64,000 bases of DNA from Methanofollis formosanus (GTDB taxonomy: Archaea > Halobacteriota > Methanomicrobia > Methanomicrobiales > Methanofollaceae): the NCBI RefSeq assembly GCF_019633745.1, contig NZ_CP037968.1, positions 2,300,789 through 2,364,788 of the forward strand, written 5' to 3'. Positions 1 through 8,561 of this stretch are shown piece after piece; position 1 is the first letter of the stretch; the number at the start of each line of letters is the position of its first letter. The notes below the pieces were generated by a model. That model saw only the letters and a list, made by a program, of their open reading frames with translations, ran no database searches and was not told the origin of the DNA. The position numbers were made by a program, and so were the translations under genes.

Positions 1-1
1 T

Positions 2-622
2 ATATTACCTGTTTTAATGAAGGATATGCCATTAGAAGCAATAGCATCGAAGTACTGTCTGGATAGTAATTCTATATACATATTATGGACAACTCAGTGT
101 CATGGCTTATCTATGGAAGAGAATATCTGTAATTTCAATACTGTTTTTTCTGCAATTGAAGGATTGGAAAACGTGAATCTTGTTATCAAGCAACATCCTG
201 GAGAAGGTGACGAATATACCGATTTAATAAAAGAATATTTAAAAGATTATTCTATTAAAGTCAAGATCTGTCCTAGAGATTCGAATACATTCGAACTCCT
301 ATGTGCTTGTGATTTAGTTATTACAAAGTCTTCGACGACAGGATTGGAAGGTATTGCTCTTAATAAACCATTAATTATACTTAATTTAAGTGAAGATCCA
401 GATACTGTCGATTATGTCGATCAGGGAGTTGCCATAGGTGTTTACGATGCTAGTGACCTAAAACGCGCAATAACACAGTTGTTGAACGATGATTCCATGC
501 TCGCACAGAATAGAAAAAAGTTTATTAAAAGAAATTTGTACTCTGTGGATGGGCAGGCGACAGAAAGGGTTATTCGGTGTGCTATGAGCATGATAGAGAA
601 GAAAATTCATGCTGATGGATAA
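2..622 (+). CDS. GT-B-fold surface-carbohydrate enzyme, C-terminal part (5' truncated by window edge)
   Basis: The frame is open to the first base, so only the last ~206 residues are present. They look like the C-terminal Rossmann half of a GT-B protein of the capsule/UDP-GlcNAc 2-epimerase type: an 'IKQHPGE' strand-turn, an 'ACDLVITKSSTTGLEG' nucleotide-binding loop and a 'NKPLIIL' strand. This layout occurs in capsule-type polysaccharide transferases, CDP-glycerol glycerophosphotransferase-like proteins and sugar-nucleotide epimerases, and the exact reaction cannot be decided from this half. The gene is AT-rich like the nonulosonic acid genes at 3.2-6 kb. About 200 bases after its stop hold no recognisable gene before an IS256 copy begins. 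Confidence 0.6.
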   Translation: MLPVLMKDMPLEAIASKYCLDSNSIYILWTTQCHGLSMEENICNFNTVFSAIEGLENVNLVIKQHPGEGDEYTDLIKEYLKDYSIKVKICPRDSNTFELLCACDLVITKSSTTGLEGIALNKPLIILNLSEDPDTVDYVDQGVAIGVYDASDLKRAITQLLNDDSMLAQNRKKFIKRNLYSVDGQATERVIRCAMSMIEKKIHADG

Positions 623-820
623 TCCTATGATCTTAGACCTATGTTGTCTTAGGAGCCACGCAATAATAACTTGAGCATAACCCCATTCATCCTGAAGCAT
701 AGTGAGAGGCTGCACGCCCTGATGAAAACGCCGATGAGGCCGCGTTCGGCCACAGGCGCAACCGATGAAAATCCCGAAGGGCGAAAACCGCTGGTATGTC
801 ACGTTTGGGAGCACGGCAAT

Positions 821-2078
821 GGTAGTGTTTCAGATCTTCTGTAATTTGTCTGATCCCTGTCTCCTTGCTTGATCATTCCTTCTCCATCGTCAAATACCTT
901 CTGCCGGTCACCCACTCCTCGTTGATGTCATCAAGATGGATCCTGCCAGTCTGAGGAGTGAACCTTCATTGGGAAATGCTCCTACGACTTTCGTTCTGCG
1001 TTTCAGTTCCTTGTTGATTCTTTCCATCATGTTCGTTGTTCGAATCCGTTTTGCATGTTGTTTCAGGAATACTGTGTAACTCATGAGTCCCGGCAGAAAC
1101 CTCTCGATGGTATTCGCTGCTTTCCGATATCCTCGTTCGTTCAGATCATCTGCGACCTCCTGAAGTCTCCCTTCGTTCCCATATGCCTCCTTCAAACTCT
1201 CGGCAACTTCTTTCTGATGTTTCCTGGGAGTATTTCTCAAAACCGCGCGAGTACAGTGGACTGAACACATCTGCCATGATGCACCGAGGAAAGCAGTTTC
1301 TGCTGCTCTCTGGATCCCTGCATGACCATCTGAGACGATCAGTTTGACACCAGTTAATCCTCGTTCTTTGAGTTCCTCGAACAGACCGAACCAGAACTCC
1401 TCATTCTCACAGTCGGTGATTCTGGCTCCCAGGATTTCCCGATAACCGTCCACTCGCACGCCGGCGATCACCAGAAGAGCTTTGGTGATGTACCGGGGTC
1501 CATCTCGGATTTTGAAATAGGAGGCATCGACAAAGAGATAGGGAATTTCCTCTTCAATTGGTCTCTGGAGAAATGCATGGACCTGTTCGTTGAGGTTGTG
1601 TGCCATCCGAGAAACAGAAGAAGGAGAGAGTTGATCGATCCCCAGATGAGCAACGATTTCTTGGATCCGGCGAGTTGAAACACCCTGAAGATAGGATTCA
1701 GAGATCGCATTCACAAGAGCTTTCTCAACCCGAGAATAACGTCCAAATACCTGGGTTTCGAAGGGGAATTCACGGAACTGAGGTTTCTGGAGAACGAGAT
1801 CGCCATAGCGAGTTTTCAGAGAGCAACTCTTGTATCCGTTTCGGTGCGCCTGCCGCACAGCAGTTCGTTCATACGGCTCGGCTCCAGCCTGCTGGAGCGC
1901 CTCCAGTAGCATCACTTCGTTGAGGAACGACGTGAGGAGGTTCTTCATACCATTCTCATTATCGGAAAGATAATTTTCGATAAAAAATAAAGAATTCATG
2001 CCCTGTTTCACCTTTCTGCAAATCTAGGTTGGAGGCAGAGCCTGATCAATTTTTACAGAAGATTCGTTACACTATCTC
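821..2078 (-). mobile_element. IS256-family insertion sequence
   Basis: The element encloses one transposase gene. Its ends carry related inverted repeats: TAGTGT-N5-ATCTTCTGTAA at 822-843 on the plus strand, and the same pattern at about 2055-2075 on the minus strand. The right boundary at 2078 is supported by a second, truncated copy at 8666-8802 that is near-identical up to exactly the equivalent base and then diverges. The right end interrupts an IS4-like transposase gene. Left and right flanks show no matching target duplication, so a flanking deletion after insertion is likely. Confidence 0.85.
908..1999 (-). CDS. IS256 (mutator-type) transposase, C-terminus frameshifted
   Basis: DDE transposase of the mutator superfamily, about 363 residues from the ATG at 1999, which follows a GGTGA ribosome site; a GTG at 2011 is an in-frame alternative. 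Catalytic residues are visible in 'FVDASYFK' (D), 'IVSDGHAG' (D) and 'TTNMMERINKELKRRT' (E). The normal family C-terminus 'DINEEWVTGRRYL' lies in another frame just downstream. Losing one base near 929-932 switches the frame at 'SILM', so the protein ends early at 908 instead of at about 873. The catalytic core is intact, so activity cannot be excluded, but the copy is decaying or carries a sequencing error. Confidence 0.85.
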   Translation of the reverse strand: MNSLFFIENYLSDNENGMKNLLTSFLNEVMLLEALQQAGAEPYERTAVRQAHRNGYKSCSLKTRYGDLVLQKPQFREFPFETQVFGRYSRVEKALVNAISESYLQGVSTRRIQEIVAHLGIDQLSPSSVSRMAHNLNEQVHAFLQRPIEEEIPYLFVDASYFKIRDGPRYITKALLVIAGVRVDGYREILGARITDCENEEFWFGLFEELKERGLTGVKLIVSDGHAGIQRAAETAFLGASWQMCSVHCTRAVLRNTPRKHQKEVAESLKEAYGNEGRLQEVADDLNERGYRKAANTIERFLPGLMSYTVFLKQHAKRIRTTNMMERINKELKRRTKVVGAFPNEGSLLRLAGSILMTSTRSG

Positions 2079-2453
2079 GACGATAATTGTTCGGTGTGTT
2101 CTTCTCTGTGGTCTGCAGTGTGTACGGAGAAGAGCATTGATCAACCCGACAAATCGTCTTTCATCGATCCTGCTGATGAAACGGTACACATCATCAGCTA
2201 AAAGAACCTGTTCGAGATGGGCAAAGGCTCGGAGTTCTTTGCGTTTGTTGAGTTCATCAATGACATACGTGATCTCAGAAGAGAAGAAGAAAGCAATCAG
2301 AAGGATTCGCAGAATCGAACCAGTGTTCTGAACGGAAATAGGACCTTGTTTTGCCATCTCCTGTTTTGAACGACGCGAAGTTGTCATCGAATGAACTTGA
2401 TCAAGGAGAAGCCATTTTGTATCTTCACGATCGACAATGAGTGGGGATTTCAT
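2079..2453 (-). pseudogene. IS4-like transposase, N-terminal fragment cut by IS256
   Basis: About 125 residues starting 'MKSPLIVDREDTKWLLL' and continuing through the conserved N-terminal block of archaeal IS4-type transposases ('TYVIDELNKRKELRAFAHL', 'VYRFISRIDERRFVGL'). The homology stops at 'RTIIV', exactly where the IS256 end begins, just before the first catalytic aspartate would be expected. The rest of the gene is not found on the far side of IS256. Family assignment rests on recalled similarity to Methanosarcina/Methanospirillum elements. Confidence 0.6.
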
Positions 2454-2548
2454 TTTTATCGCTAGATATGATGCCCCCTTTGAGTACGATCAATTTTACG
2501 ATTTTAATCGATACAAAGAGAGGGGAGATTTTGGAGGGGGCTATCTAT

Positions 2549-2587
2549 ATGATAATTGCGACCTTTTGTCATTGACTTGCCACTAGG
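2549..2587. repeat. Remnant of an IS630 end
   Basis: This stretch matches the right end of the complete IS630 copy at about 7290-7330: the shared core 'TTGCGACCTTT', then GTCATTGACT, then CACTAGG, with a few substitutions. No IS630 transposase remains here. It abuts the group II intron reverse-transcriptase remnant, so an IS630 copy probably inserted into the intron and then lost its body. Confidence 0.65.
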
Positions 2588-2752
2588 AAATGGGTCTTCA
2601 AGACAGAGTCGACAAAACTGGTCAGTTTTGTAGACACACAAATTCGCAGACACTCGATGGTGAAGCTTGATGCAAACCCCTATCTGGACAGGGATTACTT
2701 CCGTGCCAGGAGGGAGAAGTTGCGAAGGCAGACGCCATGGAATCAAACATGA
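2588..2752 (+). pseudogene. Group II intron reverse transcriptase/maturase, C-terminal remnant
   Basis: The plus-strand frame reads KWVFKT..., then 'VDTQIRRH', then 'LDANPYLDRDYF' and an Arg/Lys-rich tail, ending with a stop at 2752. The pattern (I-x-R-H, then NPY-x-x-x-x-YF) is the one expected at the extreme C-terminus of group II intron-encoded maturases. The call is greatly strengthened by a canonical intron domain V 50 bases downstream on the same strand. Everything upstream (catalytic RT domain, intron domains I-IV) is missing, replaced by the IS630 end remnant. Confidence 0.6.
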
Positions 2753-2801
2753 CTTTCATTTATTCCATATTGCCGCTCGAATCTCGGGTTGTGAGGTGCT
2801 T

Positions 2802-2872
2802 GAGCGGAGTGCGGTGAAAGTCGCACGCTCCGTTCTGAGAAGGGGGGAAGATGGTAACACCTTCTCCCTATT
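2802..2872 (+). ncRNA. Group II intron domains V and VI (3' end of intron)
   Basis: Positions 2802-2835 form a 34-nt hairpin with the hallmarks of domain V: a GAGC start, a GAAA tetraloop in the context GGTGAAAGTCGC, a two-base bulge on the 3' arm and a GTTC end. It is followed at about 2838-2867 by a second stem (GGGGGGAAG pairing with CTTCTCCC) in the place of domain VI, and then by the presumed 3' splice site near 2870. The intron end lies antisense inside an IS5-type transposase pseudogene. Without 5' domains this is a dead fragment. Confidence 0.8.
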
Positions 2873-3085
2873 CGACGGATCGGACAACCCATACCACTGC
2901 TGTAGCACCAGCAGCCGGAGCATGAGGATAACGTCATAATATGGGCGACCACCGTTCCCGGCATCGTTCGAGTACAGGTCCGCTAGAAGAGGACGGAAGG
3001 CATCCCACTCGATCAAACCCTCACTCGATCAAACCCTGGATCTCGCCTAACCGGTCTCCCTGAGCGGCAAAAGAAGTACATTCGT
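2873..3085 (-). pseudogene. IS5-family transposase, N-terminal fragment
   Basis: The minus-strand translation contains 'LIEWDAFRPLLADLY' and 'GGRPYYDVILMLRLLVLQQW', ending at 'YGLSDPS': the N-terminal region of IS5-type transposases. It is broken twice. A 16-base tandem duplication near 3006-3040 (the motif TCGATCAAACCCT occurs twice) introduces a stop and frame change after 'GLIE', and the homology ends at the group II intron end near 2872. The C-terminal DDE domain is absent. Confidence 0.7.
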
Positions 3086-3228
3086 GCCTAATAGCGGAAT
3101 TGGCGAACGTAATCCTGAGAAAAGATCGATCGGAGGCGATAAAGTACTTTGGAATGGGGAGTTATTCGAAATCCTCATATATCGACTATGACTAATGAAG
3201 ATTAGGATATTTGTGGGAGAGAGAACAC

Positions 3229-4917
3229 ATGCTTTCAGCGAAAAAAATGAAGATGATTGCCATTATTCCAGCAAGATGTGGCAGTAAAGGAATCCCAAGA
3301 AAGAATATCAAACTTCTCTCAGGCAAACCCCTGATCGCATACGTCATCGAAGCGGCCATGACCTCCCGATATATCGACAACGTAGTCGTCTCCACCGATG
3401 ACGAGGCGATCGCTGAGATAGCCAGAATATATAGGGCTAAGATAATCATGAGGCCTCCAGCATTGGCCGAAGACCACATCCCACTAGATCCTGTGATATA
3501 CCACGCGGTTACCGCTGTTGAAAGGAAGGAAAATATACAGTACGACTACGTTTTGACAATACAGCCGACCTCACCATTGCTACAAACAATTACTCTCGAT
3601 AAGATGATTGAAAAGATGGTTGAGGGCGATTATGACACCATCATGAGCGTCAAAGCAGAGAACCATCTCTTCTGGATAAAAAAAGACGCTCAATTCTCTC
3701 CCCTCTACAAAGAAAGGAAAAATCGACAGTATCTAGACCCGATCTACCGAGAAACCGGGGCGGTTACGATCTCGATAAGGGCTGTCCTGACAGAGAACAA
3801 CAGGATCGGGAAAAACATTTCATTATTTGAACTCCCCGACGAGGAAACCGTTGATATCGATGATTATCAGGATTGGGAGACTGCTGAAAGTCTACTCCGG
3901 CGGAGGAAAATCGTCTTCAGAGTTGACGGTGATCATGATATCGGGCTAGGTCACATCTACCGGGCACTTACGTTGGCAACCAGGTTAGTCTTCCACCATA
4001 ACATCTACTTCGTCATGGACAGGTCGAGGGAGCTAGGAATCCAGAAAGTGCGCGAATATTACTATCCTATAAAACTGTTCTCCGATGATATCGAGATGTT
4101 TGAGACCTTGAATGAAATCAACCCAGACATTGTAATCAATGACATCCTCGACACCGACCCGGAGTATGTGCAGAAGTTACGCTCAAATGGGTACTTCGTT
4201 GTAAATTTTGAGGATCTGGGAGAAGGAGCTGAAGATGCTCACATTGTGATTAACGCCCTGTACGAGAACAGTTACCCCGCGAAGAACCACTATTATGGTT
4301 ACAGATACGAGTGCCTAAGAGATGAATTCTATATTTTCCCTCAGAAGGAACCTGAGCCTGAGGCGAACACCTTATTGGTCACGTTTGGGGGAACCGACCC
4401 CAACGACCTGACCAGGAGAACCCTCCAAGCGCTCGAACAATTAGGCCTTAAAAATATCATGACCCGGGTCATCTTGGGGAAAGGGTACAGGCCAAAGGAG
4501 CAATTGTTTGAGTACGTATCTGGTCTCCGGAAAGACGGATTCCAGATCGATGTAAAGGAAAATGTCCGTCTCATGGCAAAAGAGATGAGTAAAGCGGACA
4601 TCATGATTACGTCCAACGGAAGGACAATCTACGAAGTCGCGAGCTTGGGAACGCCATGCATCTCAATATCTCAGAACGAACGCGAGGCACGTCATCTCTT
4701 TGTTCATAACTCTCATGGCCCCCTCTACCTCGGGATCGCCTACACTGTTTCTGTCGATGACATTGCTTCGGCGATACTTAGGCTGATCGATGACTATCCG
4801 CTGAGGAAAGAGATGAGTCAAAAACTTCTGCAATTTGATCTTAAAGGGAATCTTGAGAGAGTCCTCAACCTTATTCTGAATAACTATTGGGAGTGGGAGA
4901 GACATGAAACCGATTGA
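3229..4917 (+). CDS. Bifunctional CMP-nonulosonate cytidylyltransferase (NeuA/PseF) - PseG-like UDP-sugar hydrolase
   Basis: A fusion of about 562 residues. Residues ~8-223 are an acylneuraminate/pseudaminate cytidylyltransferase: 'IIPARCGSKGIPRKN' CTP-binding loop, 'VVSTDDEAIA', 'QPTSPLL', 'DIDDYQDW'. Residues ~227-562 match PseG, the UDP-sugar hydrolase of pseudaminic acid synthesis, with 'RVDGDHDIGLGHIYR' (including the His expected to be catalytic), 'VTFGGTDPNDLTRRTL' and 'TSNGRTIYE'. The ATG at 3229 is chosen because GGGAGAG stands about 7 bases before it. The gene overlaps neuB by 14 bases, so the two are co-translated. Together they cover hydrolysis to the free sugar, condensation with PEP (NeuB) and CMP activation. 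The product could be pseudaminic, legionaminic or another nonulosonic acid. Confidence 0.88.
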   Translation: MLSAKKMKMIAIIPARCGSKGIPRKNIKLLSGKPLIAYVIEAAMTSRYIDNVVVSTDDEAIAEIARIYRAKIIMRPPALAEDHIPLDPVIYHAVTAVERKENIQYDYVLTIQPTSPLLQTITLDKMIEKMVEGDYDTIMSVKAENHLFWIKKDAQFSPLYKERKNRQYLDPIYRETGAVTISIRAVLTENNRIGKNISLFELPDEETVDIDDYQDWETAESLLRRRKIVFRVDGDHDIGLGHIYRALTLATRLVFHHNIYFVMDRSRELGIQKVREYYYPIKLFSDDIEMFETLNEINPDIVINDILDTDPEYVQKLRSNGYFVVNFEDLGEGAEDAHIVINALYENSYPAKNHYYGYRYECLRDEFYIFPQKEPEPEANTLLVTFGGTDPNDLTRRTLQALEQLGLKNIMTRVILGKGYRPKEQLFEYVSGLRKDGFQIDVKENVRLMAKEMSKADIMITSNGRTIYEVASLGTPCISISQNEREARHLFVHNSHGPLYLGIAYTVSVDDIASAILRLIDDYPLRKEMSQKLLQFDLKGNLERVLNLILNNYWEWERHETD

Positions 4918-5992
4918 GTTCGACCGGTACGTCATCAACGAGAGATCAAGACCGTTTGTGATCGCTGAGATCGGTGTCAATTACTATGACATCGCGCAAA
5001 AAGAGCAGAACGATCCTCTGGATGCGGCAAAGGAGATGATAGCCGCGGCAGCAGGTGCAGGAGCTGATGCAGTAAAGTTCCAGACCTATAAGGCCGAGAA
5101 ACTGGCCTCTCGATACTCTCCTGCGTACTGGGATACCTCAAAAGAGAGGACGCAATCGCAGTATGAACTCTTCAAAAAATTTGATTCATTTGGAGAAGAC
5201 GAATACCGCGAACTTGCACGTTTTTCCAGGGAACAGAAGGTGGTCTTTCTATCGACTCCATTTGACTCTGAGGCGGCGGATATACTGGACGAGCTGATGC
5301 CTCTTTTCAAAGTATCGTCCTCTGATATCACAAACACCCCCTTTATCCGGCATATCGCCCGAAAACAAAAACCTGCATTTCTCTCAACCGGAGCGTCGAC
5401 TACCTCGGAGATCGATGAGGCGATAAAAACAATCGAGCAAGAGGGGAATAATAGGATAGTGGTCATGCACTGCATCCTGAATTACCCCACAGCCTACAAG
5501 GATGCCAACCTCGGTATGATCTCGCACCTGAAGGCATTATACCCTGAGTACCCTGTAGGGTACTCAGATCACACCCTCCCAGATCCTCAGATGTCAGTGC
5601 TCACAACCGCCGTCAGCCTGGGAGCACGGGTAATTGAAAAACATTTCACGCTAGACAAATCTCTTCCCGGAAACGACCATTATCATGCAATGGATCCAGA
5701 GGACCTGAAACGATTCATCCGGAATTTGGTGTTCATACAGGAGATAACCGGGGAGATGGAGAAGAGGCCTCTTGAGAGCGAAATGCCAGCCCGGCTGTAT
5801 GCGCGCCGGAGCATTGTAGCAAAGAGAAAAATTCCCAAGGGAACTCTGATAACAGAAGATATGATCACGTTTAAGAGGCCCGGAACTGGTCTAAGTCCCA
5901 ATGAAATTGGGCAGATTATAGGAAGGGAAGCGAAAAGGAGTATACTGGAAGATGAAATCATCGAAAGAGATTGTTTTGAACGCGACAGGTGA
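4904..5992 (+). CDS. neuB: Nonulosonic acid synthase (NeuB/PseI/LegI family)
   Basis: 362 residues, normal family length. The N-terminal ~280 residues are the PEP-dependent TIM barrel ('FVIAEIGVNY', 'GADAVKFQTYKAEKL', 'FLSTPFDSEA', 'GYSDHT', 'VIEKHFTLD'). The C-terminal ~60 residues are the SAF antifreeze-like domain ('ARRSIVAKRKIPKGT', 'RPGTGL'). It condenses PEP with a 2,4-diacetamido-hexose or ManNAc. The start has GGGAGAG upstream and lies inside the end of the NeuA-PseG gene. Typical upstream steps (dehydratase, aminotransferase, N-acetyltransferase) are not in this window. The family member cannot be settled from sequence alone; the PseG fusion favours pseudaminic acid. Confidence 0.9.
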   Translation: MKPIEFDRYVINERSRPFVIAEIGVNYYDIAQKEQNDPLDAAKEMIAAAAGAGADAVKFQTYKAEKLASRYSPAYWDTSKERTQSQYELFKKFDSFGEDEYRELARFSREQKVVFLSTPFDSEAADILDELMPLFKVSSSDITNTPFIRHIARKQKPAFLSTGASTTSEIDEAIKTIEQEGNNRIVVMHCILNYPTAYKDANLGMISHLKALYPEYPVGYSDHTLPDPQMSVLTTAVSLGARVIEKHFTLDKSLPGNDHYHAMDPEDLKRFIRNLVFIQEITGEMEKRPLESEMPARLYARRSIVAKRKIPKGTLITEDMITFKRPGTGLSPNEIGQIIGREAKRSILEDEIIERDCFERDR

Positions 5993-6132
5993 CCACTTGG
6001 TCGTCTCTCAAATACCCTTTGAGGGGGATCTATACCAGAGGTCATCCCAATATTCTCCAGATCATGACAGCACATGCCAAGTGAATCAGTCCCAGGAATA
6101 CAGGATGCCGATGAACAGACGCTAGTGTCCAG

Positions 6133-6826
6133 TCATTCCTCAAATGTCGGATACAGTCTCACCAACTTAATTCGGGCATCATCTTTTGTAAACCTCCACA
6201 TCACACGCGCTATTTTGTTATTCCTGTATTCTTCCCATGCTTTTACCTCAGTTCGGAGACGATTGATATCCTTGATTCTTCGGTTCAGACATTGTCCATA
6301 AAGTACGCGCAATTCAATCTCTGCTATATTTAACCAACTTCCATGTTTTGGTGTATAAACAAATTCAAACCGATCCCAGAGTTCTTTTGCCTCTTCAGGG
6401 GGATATGTCTCATAAAATGATCCCGGTGCATGGGTGTTCAGATTATCCATCACCAGCGTGATTTTATCCGCATCACTATATTCTTCAGCAATTTCCTGGA
6501 GAAATCGCGCCCAATCCTGTTTTGTCCTCCGTTCGGTGATCTTTACCATCCGTTTCCCGGCAAGGGGTTCACATGCAAGAAAGATATTACACGTACCACA
6601 ACGACGGTATTCAAAATCATATTTGGCCGTTTTCCCGGGCGAACAGGGAATAGGTTCTCTTGTTTCCCCGATGAGTTGCTTTGGGGATTCGTCCATGCAG
6701 ATGATAGGATGTCGTGGATCCCAGGGACGTTTATACACATCCAGAACCTGTTCCATGTGGGCAATAAAGGTACTATTTTGTCCTGGAGGTATGATCCAAC
6801 TCTCATTTCTCCAGGGTTTCAGTTCG
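6133..6826 (-). CDS. IS630 transposase, C-terminal reading frame (DDE domain)
   Basis: The frame is open from the A7 run at 6827-6833; the first ATG in it is at 6756. It encodes the catalytic part: 'IICMDESPKQL' (D), 'ITLVMDNLNTH' (D) and 'PKHGSWLNIAEIEL' (E), typical of IS630. The residues between the A7 run and the ATG ('ELKPWRNESWIIPPGQN') also fit the family, which argues that translation enters by frameshift from the upstream frame and not by independent initiation. Confidence 0.85.
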
Positions 6827-7264
6827 TTTTTTTAAAACCTGACGAACAGATTTGTGTGAAATGGCATCAATGTACTCAAGTTCAACTGCTTTGTCAGCCA
6901 ATAACCGCAGAGTCCAACGAACATGGCCTTCGGGGGGTTCATTGCAACTTAATGCAATCAACTTTGCCTCGAGATCACCGTCGATCTTTTTGGAATAAAT
7001 TCGATCGGGTTTTCTCTTTGTCAACGCATCATCAAGGCCGTCGAAGACAAAACGCTTCTTTACTCGATCGATCTTCCGCATGCTGATGTTGAGAACACGA
7101 GAAAGGGATTCGTTTGTACAACGATAGGGCTGATAGTCACCTTCATCGCAACCAAGGAGAATCAGAGCGTTTAAAACGGTTTGAGATGAATGCTTACCTT
7201 TGGAGGCAATCGAGGAGAGATAAGCACGTTCATCCAACGTAAGGGTCACGATATATCGTGTCAC
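6803..7264 (-). CDS. IS630 transposase, N-terminal reading frame (HTH)
   Basis: 153 residues with the paired helix-turn-helix region of IS630 transposases ('TNESLSRVLNISMRKIDRVKKRF', 'DDALTKRKPDRIYSKK', 'PPEGHVRWTLRLLADKAVEL'). The frame terminates soon after a run of seven A (minus-strand sense, 6827-6833). Past that run the family sequence continues in the +1 (equivalently -2) frame. IS630 members are known to make the full transposase by ribosomal frameshifting at such runs, so this may be a natural two-frame gene rather than a mutation. Confidence 0.85.
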   Translation of the reverse strand: MTRYIVTLTLDERAYLSSIASKGKHSSQTVLNALILLGCDEGDYQPYRCTNESLSRVLNISMRKIDRVKKRFVFDGLDDALTKRKPDRIYSKKIDGDLEAKLIALSCNEPPEGHVRWTLRLLADKAVELEYIDAISHKSVRQVLKKRTETLEK

Positions 7265-7436
7265 TGAGGAAGAATTCTATTGTTTATTCTATATCATAGT
7301 TGCGACCTTTCGTCATTGACTCGACACTAGGGGCCACACTGGGGTCAGCCGATGTGTGGCTTAGAACCTATGAAAAATAGTCCCCTCCAGATCTCATGCC
7401 TCTGCAAGCCTCTGTAGTTCGGCCTTCTGGTTTTTT

Positions 7437-8499
7437 GGCTCTGTTGAATCGGGCATGAGTCGAGAGCACGCCTCAGGCATAGCGCATGAAATGTTTTTCA
7501 TGGTAAACCCTTTCATAGAGTGATTCTTCTCTCACCTAAAGATCTATAAAAATCGCTGCTCCTTGTGTAAGTGACCAAACGAACACCAAGGAACAGCGAT
7601 CATGTCTACGAACCGGTATATCAACCTTGTCAATATCATTTGTTCTGTACTCCGCTCCTCTCATTTACCTCTTTATTCCTGCAAATATTCCCGAAAAACG
7701 TATACTCAGCACCAACTGATGGCTATTCTTCTCTTCCGTGAAGCTCTTCATACCGATTATCGTGATAACGTTGCTCTCATCGATTTGATGGATAAAATCA
7801 AAGAAATCCTCCATCTGAGTCAGGTTCCTCATTACTCAACAATTCATAAGTTTATGGCTCGAATTCCCTCTCTTTTCTTCACGAGAATCCTAAACAAAAC
7901 GCTGAAACGGTTTTATTCCTGGGGAGACATCATTCCAACAACTGCTGTTGACTCCTCGGGGTTCACCAGTTCATATGCCAGCCACTATTACTCCTGGCGG
8001 ACAGGAAAGATGCGAAAGAACTTCCTGAAACCTTCGATCGCAGTTGATACGCACAAACAGGTGATCCTGTTTGGTAAAATCTCATTGAAACCAGTACATG
8101 ACATTAAACACGCTGAAACATTGCTCAGACAGGCTCATAGAACCAGAAGGGCGGAGTGCTATGTTATGGATAAAGGCTATGACTCTGAGAACCTTCATTG
8201 CCAGATCAGAGAAAATATCGGCGCGGATTCACTGATACCAGTGAGAACATGGAAAGGGAAGATCTATTCGGGGAAATATAGACACAAAATGTATACGAAC
8301 TTTGATTATGATCGATATCATGAAAGAAACAAAGTCGAAACAACGTTTTCAGTCATTAAAAGAAGATTAGGGGAAGAACTGAAGGCACGAAAATATTGGT
8401 ATCAAAACAAGGAGATCAAGATCAAACTCATTCTATACAACCTCATGAAGGAGGCGAAAGCGCCAGGGATCGTTCTTCTCATAGGGTTTCAACAGAGCC
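7437..8499 (+). mobile_element. IS5-family insertion sequence
   Basis: Perfect 12-bp terminal inverted repeats (GGCTCTGTTGAA at 7437-7448, TTCAACAGAGCC at 8488-8499) bound a 1063-bp element with one transposase gene. The first ~65 bases of its left end belong to a sequence that recurs, more or less decayed, in several intergenic regions of the window. A second 3' end lies immediately downstream. Confidence 0.85.
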
Positions 8500-8561
8500 G
8501 AAACAACATATTCAGTCATGAAAAGAAGATTAGGAGGCGATCTAAAAGCACGAAAATATAG
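7602..8561 (+). CDS. IS5-family transposase reading through the IS end
   Basis: DDE transposase of 319 residues. '[18 protein letters not shown]' (D), '[14 protein letters not shown]' (D) and '[18 protein letters not shown]' (E) are the catalytic landmarks. The reading frame has no stop before the inverted repeat and runs ~60 bases into the adjoining partial copy, giving an unnatural tail ('[13 protein letters not shown]'). In the neighbouring partial copy the same region ends '...IDLLRRFSTEP', so a small indel near 8480 probably changed the frame at the C-terminus here. The catalytic core looks complete. Confidence 0.8.
   Translation: MSTNRYINLVNIICSVLRSSHLPLYSCKYSRKTYTQHQLMAILLFREALHTDYRDNVALIDLMDKIKEILHLSQVPHYSTIHKFMARIPSLFFTRILNKTLKRFYSWGDIIPTTAVDSSGFTSSYASHYYSWRTGKMRKNFLKPSIAVDTHKQVILFGKISLKPVHDIKHAETLLRQAHRTRRAECYVMDKGYDSENLHCQIRENIGADSLIPVRTWKGKIYSGKYRHKMYTNFDYDRYHERNKVETTFSVIKRRLGEELKARKYWYQNKEIKIKLILYNLMKEAKAPGIVLLIGFQQSRNNIFSHEKKIRRRSKSTKI

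Larger units (their letters stand above)
6125..7327 (-). mobile_element. IS630-family insertion sequence with TA target duplication
   Basis: The ends are inverted repeats (GTGTCCAGTCA on the left; the right end read in reverse is GTGTCGAGTCA), each flanked by a TA dinucleotide (6123-6124 and 7328-7329), the known IS630 target. The element is 1203 bp and holds a transposase split into two overlapping reading phases. A remnant of the same right end sits at 2549-2587, so at least two copies have visited this locus. Confidence 0.9.

Noticed and set aside
458-814. Minus-strand frame spanning the end of the first gene and the IS256 flank
   Set aside because: It crosses a clear coding gene on the other strand and its downstream part resembles nothing known.
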